From contig NZ_JABFFR010000001.1 of assembly GCF_013423485.1 (NCBI RefSeq), forward strand, positions 744,001-808,000: 64,000 bases of DNA. Direction: 5' to 3'. The notes beneath the pieces were generated by a model. The model was not told the origin of the DNA and ran no database searches. It saw only the letters and a program-made list of their open reading frames with translations. Of this stretch, positions 8,240 to 15,297 are shown piece by piece. This stretch comes from Azospirillum oleiclasticum. GTDB lineage: Bacteria > Pseudomonadota > Alphaproteobacteria > Azospirillales > Azospirillaceae. The first letter of the stretch is position 1. Each line of letters starts with the position of its first letter. Made by a program: the position numbers and the translations under genes.

Positions 8240-8878
8240 CTACATGTTCACAGAAACGCTTCGTTCAATTAGATCACCTTCGAATTCCGCCACACACGTA
8301 CCGTCCTGCGTCACGAAAATCGCTTCGAAGTGATCGGCGTAATCAGACCAGTCAACATGGCCGACAAAATTGTCCTCCAGACTTGCAACGTACATTTTGA
8401 TTTTTTCCCAAACCTGTGTCCCCTTCCAAATCGTCCAAAGCTCTTCCAGTTCAGAGAGAACTACTTCGCTAGAGGTTGCGTTGGCAAGGGAGTCCAATGC
8501 GGCCCAGTCGATCTCCTCCTCCAGAAAAATCCCACCGCAGGAGCTTCCGAAGGCTTCAGAGTTAAAGAACTCGCGAACGATGTTTTCGGAGTTCACATCT
8601 GGGGTGAAAAACGCCTTTTCCTTGCCGCTCATCCAGACTACAGCCACCTTCTTATGAGCATCAAGGATGTCTTCGGCATTCTGGCTCTCCACCCACCAGT
8701 CGACGCCAAATTCTTCAATTAGCCGACTCTCCTCGTAATGGTCAACGCGAGGGAACCCGCCATGCTGGGACTGGACATTGTCAAGCACTTCGTCCCAGTC
8801 TTCACCGGTATAAGTTCTATCATGCAGCTTCTTCCCCCAAGAACCCTCAACATTCCAGTTGCGAAAAGCTCTGATCAC
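8240..8878 (-). CDS. Very acidic hypothetical protein, 212 residues
   Basis: GTG 8878 is chosen as start because AGGAGG sits five bases upstream. The frame is open further up but without such a site. By count the protein has 43 Asp/Glu against 16 Lys/Arg and is rich in Trp and aromatic residues (VDWWVESQ, ELWTIWKG, VDWSDY). There is no signal peptide or membrane segment. Strong net negative charge in an island gene recalls DNA-mimic proteins such as anti-restriction factors, but no family motif is recognised and the idea is inference only. The open frame upstream of the start, back to about 9054, also looks protein-like and may be the remnant of another gene. Confidence 0.7.
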   Translation of the reverse strand: MIRAFRNWNVEGSWGKKLHDRTYTGEDWDEVLDNVQSQHGGFPRVDHYEESRLIEEFGVDWWVESQNAEDILDAHKKVAVVWMSGKEKAFFTPDVNSENIVREFFNSEAFGSSCGGIFLEEEIDWAALDSLANATSSEVVLSELEELWTIWKGTQVWEKIKMYVASLEDNFVGHVDWSDYADHFEAIFVTQDGTCVAEFEGDLIERSVSVNM

Positions 8879-8959
8879 GACAACCTCCTGGATCCTGTTT
8901 GGAGGGAGTGGACCATTTCTGGCCGCCCCCCGCTCCGCTGGGCTGAGGCCGTCACGCAT

Positions 8960-9388
8960 CTCCAGCGGGATTTGGCAAAGAAACTCTATCCTCAGACCGA
9001 AATGGTCCAGAAATTGAGTGACATCCTGCTGCGTGACACGACGATGATGTCAAATTTAGCAGGTGATGTCGAGTTCTCCTTAGTGGTACCTCGCTATCCT
9101 CTTTCTTAGTATTGTATAATCTCATAAAAGAACTTGAGAATGAGATAATTTATATTACTGCCAAGAAAAAATTTCTTATCTGATTTCATCAGGAATGGCC
9201 ACGAAGGTCGAAATGAAGGCAGGACGTTCATTAATTTTGATTAAAAATAGTATCCATGTCAATAAAGCCCAATCCTGATCCCTGCCTTGGAAGCGTTTGC
9301 AATCCAAAACAGTCATGGGAACTTCAAAATCATTGCACTACAGCCAAATTCGGCCCTCGGTTATCCGGAAAACACCCCGGATGTACTT
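8960..9388. other. AT-rich stretch, no firm gene
   Basis: Contains an open minus-strand extension of the preceding gene up to about 9054 and then AT-rich DNA. The arms ATCTCAT and ATGAGAT near 9120 and 9152 form an imperfect inverted repeat. A 46-codon minus-strand frame (9176-9316) starts with ATG but lacks supporting signals. Confidence 0.35.
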
Positions 9389-9579
9389 TTAATAGAGCCT
9401 GATCTGTTCCTCATAGACCTGGATGTTCCAGTTCATGCCGACTATCTCAGATCCGAAACACAGGTATATGCCGTCCCGATCCGGCTCGCTCTGTTTCGCA
9501 AGCTGGTGGACCAGTTGGCCCACCTGATCCAGTTCTGCGGCTTTGCCAGGAAGGCCGCGAGATTCATAATGTGATGCAT
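9389..9579 (-). pseudogene. Small gene with probable 2-base frameshift
   Basis: A GAGGAG lies seven bases before ATG 9579, which itself begins 11 bases after the stop of the upstream gene. The frame set by this ATG runs into a stop after 45 codons of unlikely composition. If the CACA after the second codon is reduced by two bases, translation enters a frame of 62 residues that looks real (GKAAELDQVGQLVHQLAKQ, then CFGSEIVGMNWNIQVYEEQ) and ends at 9389. Either a dinucleotide duplication killed the gene, or frameshifting is used. Family unknown. Confidence 0.4.
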
Positions 9580-9590
9580 GGTGCTACTCC

Positions 9591-9905
9591 TCACCAATTG
9601 AGTTTTCCTTCGGCCCGGAGCCGCATGATTCTCCTCACCAGCCGGTGCATCGTGCCGGGATCTGAAATCCTGAGGTACTGGTGCAGAACCGTATACAGCT
9701 TCCGGTAATGAAACTCCTTCCATTCCGGTCCTTTGTACAGGGCGTCTAGGTAAACACAGATGAATTGAGCAGCGTAGCACGCGTAATCCTCCGCCTGCCA
9801 AATATTTCCCAACGCCGCGTCACCGTCATCGGCCTGTCGTGGGAATGCCTTCTCCCGCAAGGGATTTCCGAATTCCGCGATATTCTTCCAGGACCTCGTG
9901 ATCAC
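9591..9905 (-). CDS. Hypothetical protein, 104 residues
   Basis: Starts at GTG 9905. The sequence has a helical, aromatic-rich middle (YACYAAQFICVYLDALYKG, then EFHYRKLYTVLHQYLR) and a basic C-terminus. It is followed within 11 bases by the start of the frameshifted small gene, so the two were probably co-transcribed. No family recognised. Confidence 0.6.
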   Translation of the reverse strand: MITRSWKNIAEFGNPLREKAFPRQADDGDAALGNIWQAEDYACYAAQFICVYLDALYKGPEWKEFHYRKLYTVLHQYLRISDPGTMHRLVRRIMRLRAEGKLNW

Positions 9906-10030
9906 ATACCCATTCTTTTTATTTTACTAATTAATCTTGTACATTGCGTGGCTGATCTTTAGCTCCCGCTTAGTTGAGAGTTCCAGCGGGGACTAGGGCG
10001 AGTACCTTTTGTGCTTGGCAATCTGGCGTC

Positions 10031-10139
10031 CGTTGCAGTTTACCAAGGACGTGCGAAGGTAGCGTTGCAGTTCGTCAAGGATCGTTCAGCGTTGGCGAAC
10101 TGCAACCGTAATCTCGCGAAACCTTGACGAACTGCAACG
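10031..10139. repeat. Symmetric array of four copies of an 18-bp repeat
   Basis: Copies: CGTTGCAGTTTACCAAGG (10031-10048, plus), CGTTGCAGTTCGTCAAGG (10063-10080, plus), a variant on the minus strand at 10090-10107 and an exact minus copy of the second at 10122-10139. The two plus copies start 32 bp apart and so do the two minus copies, giving a large palindrome centred near 10085. A fifth copy lies at 10657-10674 on the other side of the gene 10145-10645. All share GTTGCAGTT. The even spacing on three helical turns suggests a protein-binding array (iterons, operator or recombination site). Confidence 0.75.
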
Positions 10140-10144
10140 CCGGT

Positions 10145-10645
10145 TCAGCGTCGCAGGAGGGATCGTTCGACGCCGGTGGCCGAACTGACGCGGGAGTTAC
10201 CCTCCCGCGGCCCGAGAATTGCCTGGGGATCGTAGAGCGGGAAAGTCCGGTCAGTTTGTTGACCCAGAAGGGCCGCCTGGGCAATGCCCAACTGGGCAAT
10301 GAAGCTGACCCGGCGGGAGATATCCGGAACCAGCGGCGAAGATATCATGAACATTGTCATGCCCTTACCGCGGTATATCGCTTTGGTCACGGGGTCGAAT
10401 GTAAGCACAAGATCCGGAGACCAGCCGAGTATCAGCGTGGCATCTTCCGGGTGCAACGTGAATCCTACCGATATCTTGCCAATACTCTTATCAGAAACCG
10501 GATCGGCGAACACGGCGATTTCACCAATGCCCTCGATTTCCAGGACGGTTTCTTTGCCCGGCGTGAGCTTCCCTCGCGAGATGGCGGCGAAGGCCAGTAG
10601 GCCGACCTGATCCTTTTGGGACAGCACGGTATTCAGGTTGATCAT
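10145..10645 (-). CDS. Hypothetical protein flanked by 18-bp repeats
   Basis: Starting at ATG 10645, the product has 166 residues; an upstream TTG at 10672 would place the repeat copy inside the gene and is less likely. The sequence has beta-rich looking segments (ETVLEIEGIGEIAVFADP, DLVLTFDPVTKAIYRG), no signal peptide and no known motif. The gene is bracketed by repeat copies in inverted orientation, the one upstream lying in its probable promoter. The encoded protein could be the binder of the repeats or cargo of a small mobile unit. Both ideas are inference. Confidence 0.6.
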   Translation of the reverse strand: MINLNTVLSQKDQVGLLAFAAISRGKLTPGKETVLEIEGIGEIAVFADPVSDKSIGKISVGFTLHPEDATLILGWSPDLVLTFDPVTKAIYRGKGMTMFMISSPLVPDISRRVSFIAQLGIAQAALLGQQTDRTFPLYDPQAILGPREGNSRVSSATGVERSLLRR

Positions 10646-10656
10646 GTCTATGTGTT

Positions 10657-10674
10657 CGTTGCAGTTCACCAATT
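10657..10674 (+). repeat. Fifth copy of the 18-bp repeat
   Basis: CGTTGCAGTTCACCAATT, matching the array at 10031-10139 over its first ten bases and most of the rest. It lies 12 bp upstream of ATG 10645, where binding would block transcription or ribosome entry. Confidence 0.6.
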
Positions 10675-11040
10675 ATCGAGACGATGCTGCGTCTTGATCA
10701 GATCAGCAACGATTCTTTTGTCATAGGTCTCGGCGGATACCACGACGTATCTGTCTCACATCTGGCTGAAGTATCCCGCGGAGCTACCGTGATCTCGCTC
10801 CAGGTCTTACTGCCGTGATCTCATTACCGTGAGATGCGGTGTGATTTGAGATCGTCTCATGGATTTCGAGTTTGTCAAGCGGATAGCCTCACTTATTTTG
10901 TGGGTATTCGGGCATGGAGAAGGCCACTGAGTGTGCCAGCGGCCTGGGTCGGGCGAGGATGATCAGCAGGAGGAGGGCTGGTGCCACGAGCGTAGCACCG
11001 TGGCGGCCACGTACGTAGCGGTCATGCTGGTGGTACGCTC
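10675..11040. other. Gene-poor stretch with a long hairpin
   Basis: No convincing gene. CCGTGATCTC is present twice (about 10797 and 10813) and the inverse near 10830, so a small repeat cluster precedes the hairpin at 10982-11046. Confidence 0.35.
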
Positions 11041-11046
11041 GTGGCA
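10982..11046. repeat. 18-bp inverted repeat with 29-base loop
   Basis: TGCCACGAGCGTAGCACC (10982-10999) pairs with 11029-11046 at 17 of 18 positions. The loop itself contains a smaller GTGGCGGCCAC palindrome. There is no T-run on either side, so it is not a typical terminator. A cruciform, structured RNA or recombination site is possible. Confidence 0.5.
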
Positions 11047-11439
11047 TCATATTCCTTTAGATCCTTTAGACCAGAATCCGGGCCATGGCCGGCACCCCCG
11101 CGGGCTGATCCGGAAGGAAGCGGACGTGCTAAGCGGTTGGAGCACCTCGATGGAGGGCACCAAAAAAAAACTTGCGTGGGTTCTCGACGGGAGGGCAGGC
11201 TCGACGGTCAGGAAGCCCGATGGGCGGGATTCCGCTATGGCCTGTGGCCAAAACGACAAAGGGATCCGCAGGCCGAAGTTCACGAACCCGCTCCCTTACA
11301 AACCTGAGATACTGTTCAAGATTGGCGTCTGCCCGAATCCCAAGCTGAGGCGGTTTTTGTCAACAGTGACCTGCGGCAACGGGTGGAGGTTTGCGACCCT
11401 CAAAAGAGGGATCGATGTCTCATACCGGATATATTTTAA
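11041..11439 (+). pseudogene. Probable decayed gene with an in-frame stop
   Basis: One plus-strand frame is protein-like on both sides of a TGA at 11305-11307: upstream it includes FRYGLWPKRQRDPQAEVHE, downstream DWRLPESQAEAVFVNSDLRQ, closing at TAA 11437-11439. An A9 run at 11161-11169 is a likely site of slippage. No family is recognised. The reading is tentative, because the region has open frames in other phases too. Confidence 0.3.
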
Positions 11440-12124
11440 GGTCGGCCGGCCGTGATCGTTGGCTGGAACTCGTCCACTCGACCGATAAAGTCCGCACCGT
11501 CCCTTCCGCTCTGACTGTGGCTCTGCACCTTTGGAAGCTCTAAAGTGGCAAGATGGGGGAGCTATTCCCCTCTGTAAAGACCTTGAGAGGAAACTGGGCT
11601 TTACAATGCGGCTGTGAGAAAAGGTCTTACCCTGTTGCGGAAGAACGGCCTTCGTGAGGTACTCCGCTCGACGCGTTGGACCCGGAAGTATGCACTGATC
11701 CTGCCCAAGCACCTCCTGACGAACAAATACTGCCGAAAGGTCCAGCCGCGGAAAGCTCCCGCCGATTCGCAACCGCCGGAGCCTGCTGGTCCGAAAGCCC
11801 AGGATGAGTTTGCCGCGGATGAGGCGGTGGAGGAGCCCACTGTGGAAGCCCAGCAGGACCCGCTCGAGCCCCTCAGGACTGGCCCGAAGCCGGTGTGCCC
11901 GGTACATCGCCCTAGAGGCCGTCATGGTCCTCAGGGACCGGCTGGAGCGACATGAGAACCGGGTGTCCCGGCTCAGCACGCTGTCCGCCTCTATGATACT
12001 GGCGGATCTCTCACCCCAGCCCTGGGCCACCCCTGAACAGTGGGTGGCCCAGCTTACCGAACTGATCCGACTTAATCGCTTGAAGCTTCAGCAGGACCTC
12101 ACAATCCGTGTGCGGCTGGAATGA
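11415..12124 (+). pseudogene. Probable decayed gene, several frameshifts
   Basis: From ATG 11415 (AGAGGG upstream) a plausible sequence (GRDRWLELVHSTDKVRTVPS) stops at 11543. Protein-like sequence then continues in shifted frames: KWQDGGAIPLCKDLERKLG to about 11600, VRKGLTLLRKNGLREVLRST from 11614, and after about 11890 another frame with RYIALEAVMVLRDRLERHEN and WVAQLTELIRLNRLKLQQDL ending at TGA 12124. Three phase changes in 700 bp suggest decay, though the last parts could be separate small genes. Function unknown. Confidence 0.35.
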
Positions 12125-12273
12125 CCCGACCCCGACACCGTTGACGTAAACCCCACATTTCCAAAAAACTGCCGGTACCGTCAGCGGCGGCGAATCGGAT
12201 CGCCCCGCGGGCTTCCACGGCTGCCCAAACCGGATCTCAATCCGGCCGGGTAACTGGCGAGATATGTCCGTGA

Positions 12274-12486
12274 CCCCGCGGGGTCAACGATTTCATCGGG
12301 AATACTGAACGCCGGATGATCCAGCACTATGGCTGTACTGATCCACAGGTCGATCACAAAATAAAAAAATTCTCTAAAAAACAATGGCTTGCGGGAAAAT
12401 CGGTCCACATGATGTACACCCGCGCGCCGGAGCGCGCCCGACTGGCCGCCGACGCGCGCGCCCTGGTGGAGGCGGCGTCGCGGTAG
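12274..12486 (+). pseudogene. 3' gene remnant across a composition boundary
   Basis: A plus-strand frame is open from just after a TGA at 12271-12273 to TAG 12484-12486. Its first part is AT-rich (RRMIQHYGCTDPQVDHKIKK), its last 23 codons are strongly GC-rich and host-like (RAPERARLAADARALVEAAS). RMIQHYG is faintly like the C-terminal Tyr region of phage integrases. The opposite strand also has a 75-codon frame (12181-12408), so the choice is uncertain. The shift in composition near 12418 probably marks the edge of the accessory region. Confidence 0.3.
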
Positions 12487-12507
12487 GAAAAGGAAGGCCG
12501 ACGGCCG

Positions 12508-12535
12508 AAGGGGCGCCCCGGATGGGGCGCCCCTT
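12508..12535 (-). terminator. Terminator hairpin after flagellin
   Basis: AAGGGGCGCCCC and GGGGCGCCCCTT form a perfect 12-bp stem with a four-base loop, 33 bp past the flagellin stop codon. No long T-run is present. Confidence 0.6.
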
Positions 12536-12567
12536 GGAGTGACGGACCCTGCTGCCAGGCGGATCGA

Positions 12568-14433
12568 TCAGAACAGCCGGAGGATGGCCTGCTGCGACTG
12601 GTTGGCCAGCGACAGCGCGATGGTGCCGAGCTGCTGGCGGGTCTGCAGCATGAGGAGGTTGGCGCCTTCCTCGTTCTGGTCGGCCAGCGTCAGCTTGTTC
12701 GAACCTTCGACCAGCACGTCGGAGAATTCCTTGGTGAAGGTCTCGCGGGTCGTGACGATGTTCAGGTTCGTGGACAGGTTCTGCGATGCGGAGCGTAGCG
12801 ACTGCTTCGCGAAGTCGATGGCTTCCACCGCCTTGTCGATGTCGGCACGGTCCGACCAGTCGTTCTGCGCGTAGTCGAGCCGCAGGCCCTGGCCGCTGGT
12901 CGATATGTTCACCGACTTGACGGTGATGGAGTTGGTGTTGCGCTCGTTGAACTGGACGGTCAGGTCGTTCTGCGTGTTGGCGTCGGTGACCTGCGTGGTG
13001 ACGATGTTCGCCGCAGCGCTGGTCGAGGCCGCAGCCTTGATCGACTCCTGATCGACCTTGAAGCGCACCGTGCCGGTGTCGAACGCGAAGGCGTTCTCGC
13101 CGTCCGTCAGCTTGCCCTCGCCGCGCTTGTTCATACCGTCGCGGGTGACCGACGTGCCGGTGAGGTTCGTCACCTCGATCTCGATATCGACCATCTTCTC
13201 GATGGTGGACACCCCCGAACCGGCGTTGGCCGCCTGCTCCATCAGCTTGCGATCGACCACGAAGGACACCACGGTGCCCGACGCGAAGCTCTCGGAGATG
13301 GTCTTGCTCAGCGCGTTCTCGGATTCGGCCGACAGGCTGAACTCGCGCTTGGTGGTCGTATCGGTCTTGCCGGTCAGCGTGATCTGGCTTCCGGTGCCAC
13401 CGGCGCTCGCCACGTCGAAGCTCGCGGCGCTCAGGCGGCCCGAGGTGATGGCGTTGCTGATCGAGGTGCGCAGCGCCGCGGCGACGTTGGTCTTGGCGTC
13501 CTGGCCGATCGAGACGTCGCCGTCGGTCGCGGTGTACTTGAAGACCTGGCCTTCCACCTTGATCGTGAAGCTGTCGCCGGCCTCGACGGTGCCCTTGATG
13601 TCCACCGTGCTGGCCTGCGGGACGCCGGTGGTGGCGGCGGTCGTCAGGTTGGCTTCCACCGCCTGCGTGTTGTCGAAGTACTTGACGGTGCGCGACTCGT
13701 TGCCGTCCGTCACGATGAAGGTGCGTTCACGGCCGGCGGCGCCACGGACCTCGATCTGGATGTCGTTGAAGCTGCCGAGCGAAGAGGAGACGGTGCCGGA
13801 CATTTTCAGCGAGGTCAGGCCGTGGGCCAGTTCGGCGTCCGCGATGTTGCTGCTGTCGCCCTCGATCGAGCCGTCACCCGACACGCGCACCGTGTAGGCG
13901 TCCGTCGCGACGACGTTGGTGACGCGGGCGTTCTCGATGCCGGTGATGGAGTTGACCTTGGTGCGGCTTTCGCTGGTGCTGTCCAGGCGCAGGCCGTTGC
14001 CGACCAGCAGGTTCTTGCCGGCGTAGCCGCTGTCACCGGCCAGCTTGTCGATCTGTTCCTTCAGCGAGTTGAACTGCGCGGCGAGCGACTTGCGGGTCGC
14101 GATCGAGCCGGCGTCGTTGCCCAGCGCGCTGTAGGCGGCGGTCGTCAGACCGCGGGCCTGCTCGACCATGCTCTCGATGCTGGTCAGGCCCTTGTCGGCG
14201 GCCTTGATGGTGGAGATCGCCTGGCCCATGGCGTCCTTCAGCGAGGACAGGTCGCCGGCGCGCTGGTTCAGCCCCTTGGCGGCAAAGAACGAGGTCGGAC
14301 CGTCGAGGGCGGAATTGATCTTGTTGCCCGTGGACAGGATCGTCTGCTTCTGGGCAATCTTCGCGTCGGTGCTCTGCAGCTGCAACAGGTTCGACCGCAT
14401 GGCGGCGGTGAGTTGCACATCGTTGACGGCCAT
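12568..14433 (-). CDS. Flagellin
   Basis: Structural protein of the flagellar filament, 621 residues, exported by the flagellar type III system. The N-terminal D0/D1 domain (about 1-170) contains the ARGLTTAAYSALGND and SGYAGKNLLVGN blocks. The C-terminal D1/D0 domain (about 530-621) ends in LADQNEEGANLLMLQTRQQL and SLANQSQQAILRLF, the classical flagellin finish. The long middle section holds beta-rich D2/D3 domains. AGAAGGAGAC precedes ATG 14433. No frameshift is seen. A second, divergent flagellin-like gene in the same orientation lies 11 kb away at 1-1346. Confidence 0.95.
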   Translation of the reverse strand: MAVNDVQLTAAMRSNLLQLQSTDAKIAQKQTILSTGNKINSALDGPTSFFAAKGLNQRAGDLSSLKDAMGQAISTIKAADKGLTSIESMVEQARGLTTAAYSALGNDAGSIATRKSLAAQFNSLKEQIDKLAGDSGYAGKNLLVGNGLRLDSTSESRTKVNSITGIENARVTNVVATDAYTVRVSGDGSIEGDSSNIADAELAHGLTSLKMSGTVSSSLGSFNDIQIEVRGAAGRERTFIVTDGNESRTVKYFDNTQAVEANLTTAATTGVPQASTVDIKGTVEAGDSFTIKVEGQVFKYTATDGDVSIGQDAKTNVAAALRTSISNAITSGRLSAASFDVASAGGTGSQITLTGKTDTTTKREFSLSAESENALSKTISESFASGTVVSFVVDRKLMEQAANAGSGVSTIEKMVDIEIEVTNLTGTSVTRDGMNKRGEGKLTDGENAFAFDTGTVRFKVDQESIKAAASTSAAANIVTTQVTDANTQNDLTVQFNERNTNSITVKSVNISTSGQGLRLDYAQNDWSDRADIDKAVEAIDFAKQSLRSASQNLSTNLNIVTTRETFTKEFSDVLVEGSNKLTLADQNEEGANLLMLQTRQQLGTIALSLANQSQQAILRLF

Positions 14434-14759
14434 GGCTCCAGTCTCCTTCTGAGTCCCGGCCTCGCGGCCGGTTTACCGGGCGAGGCAACGTTTTGATGCG
14501 TTCGGACCTCTCTTTTCAAACGCCGTGCCAAGTCGCCTAAAATGCCGATTATCGTGTGATCCGGTGCCATGGACGGGCGAATCCCTGGGTTCGCGGGGAC
14601 AAGCTGAACGATTCTGCCGGGGTTTCTGGAAAACTTTGCCGGGTGTGGATCCGGAGTCCCGGCAGATTTGTTCCTGCGCCATGCGGCTGCGGCGGTTTGA
14701 CCCGGCCTTGCCCCGCGGCTATCGTCCGTCCAACGCAATCGGGACAGGGGAGGGCCGGC
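14434..14759. other. Divergent intergenic region, flagellin and RidA-like gene
   Basis: 326 bp serving both divergent genes. Apart from the sigma-54-like site, the flagellin leader contains a GC-rich hairpin (CCGGCCTCGCGGCCGG near 14456). No other gene is seen. Confidence 0.5.
14516..14531 (-). promoter_or_regulatory. Possible sigma-54-type promoter of flagellin
   Basis: On the minus strand TTGGCACGGCGTTTGA has the sigma-54 -24 element TGGCAC followed at normal spacing by TTTGA instead of TTGCA. The -12 GC is thus imperfect. It lies 83 bp upstream of the flagellin ATG. Flagellin genes of several proteobacteria use sigma-54 or sigma-28, so this is a candidate only. Confidence 0.35.
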
Positions 14760-15227
14760 ATGTCCGGACGCATCGAACGCCGTCTTCAGGAACTGGGCAT
14801 CGAACTTCCGCAGGCCGCGGCCCCGCTGGCCGCCTATGTGCCCTTCACCCAGTCTGGAAACACGCTCTACGTCTCCGGCCAGATCACGGTGTGGAACGGC
14901 GAGAAGCGCTTCATCGGCAAGGTCGGGCAGGAATTCTCCATCGACGAGGGCCGGCAGGCGGCGCGGCTGTGCGCGCTCAATCTTCTGGGGCAGGCGCGTG
15001 CGGCCTGCGGCGGCGACCTCGACCGCATCGCGCGGGTGCTGAAGCTGGGCGGCTTCGTCAACGCCGGCCCCGAATTCCACGACCATCCCGCGGTGATCAA
15101 CGGCGCGTCGGAGCTGATGCTGGAGGTGTTCGGCGATGCCGGCCGCCACGCCCGTTTCGCGGTCGGGGCGTCGTCGCTGCCGTTCAATGTGGCGGTCGAG
15201 GTCGAAGGCGTCTTCGAACTTGCCTGA
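14760..15227 (+). CDS. RidA-family protein (YjgF/YER057c/UK114)
   Basis: 155 residues, starting at ATG 14760 behind GGGAGGG. This is the longer RidA subgroup with about 150 residues. TQSGNTLYVSGQI, FIGKVGQEF and HPAVINGASELMLEVFG are family hallmarks. RidA proteins hydrolyse reactive enamine/imine intermediates released by PLP enzymes; in this subgroup the activity is less certain. Soluble, cytosolic. The next gene starts 70 bp downstream and may share its transcript. Confidence 0.9.
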   Translation: MSGRIERRLQELGIELPQAAAPLAAYVPFTQSGNTLYVSGQITVWNGEKRFIGKVGQEFSIDEGRQAARLCALNLLGQARAACGGDLDRIARVLKLGGFVNAGPEFHDHPAVINGASELMLEVFGDAGRHARFAVGASSLPFNVAVEVEGVFELA

Positions 15228-15297
15228 CCCGCGGTGCCTTGCCGCGGCGCGGCACCGGTCCTAAGTCCCTTCGATGCGGGATAGCGGAGACACGGGC

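Noticed and set aside
10031..10139. CRISPR array
   Set aside because: The copies are in both orientations, spacers are only about 14 bp or less, and no cas genes are present; an operator or iteron array fits better.
10931..11455. 174-codon plus-strand frame
   Set aside because: Competes with a more protein-like frame in another phase that contains one stop; no motif.
11296..12030. 244-codon minus-strand frame
   Set aside because: Ser/Arg/Leu-rich shadow of the decayed plus-strand frames; no domain.
12181..12408. 75-codon minus-strand frame next to the flagellin terminator
   Set aside because: It overlaps the plus-strand frame that crosses the composition boundary. It has a hydrophobic middle and cannot be excluded, but no start signal supports it.
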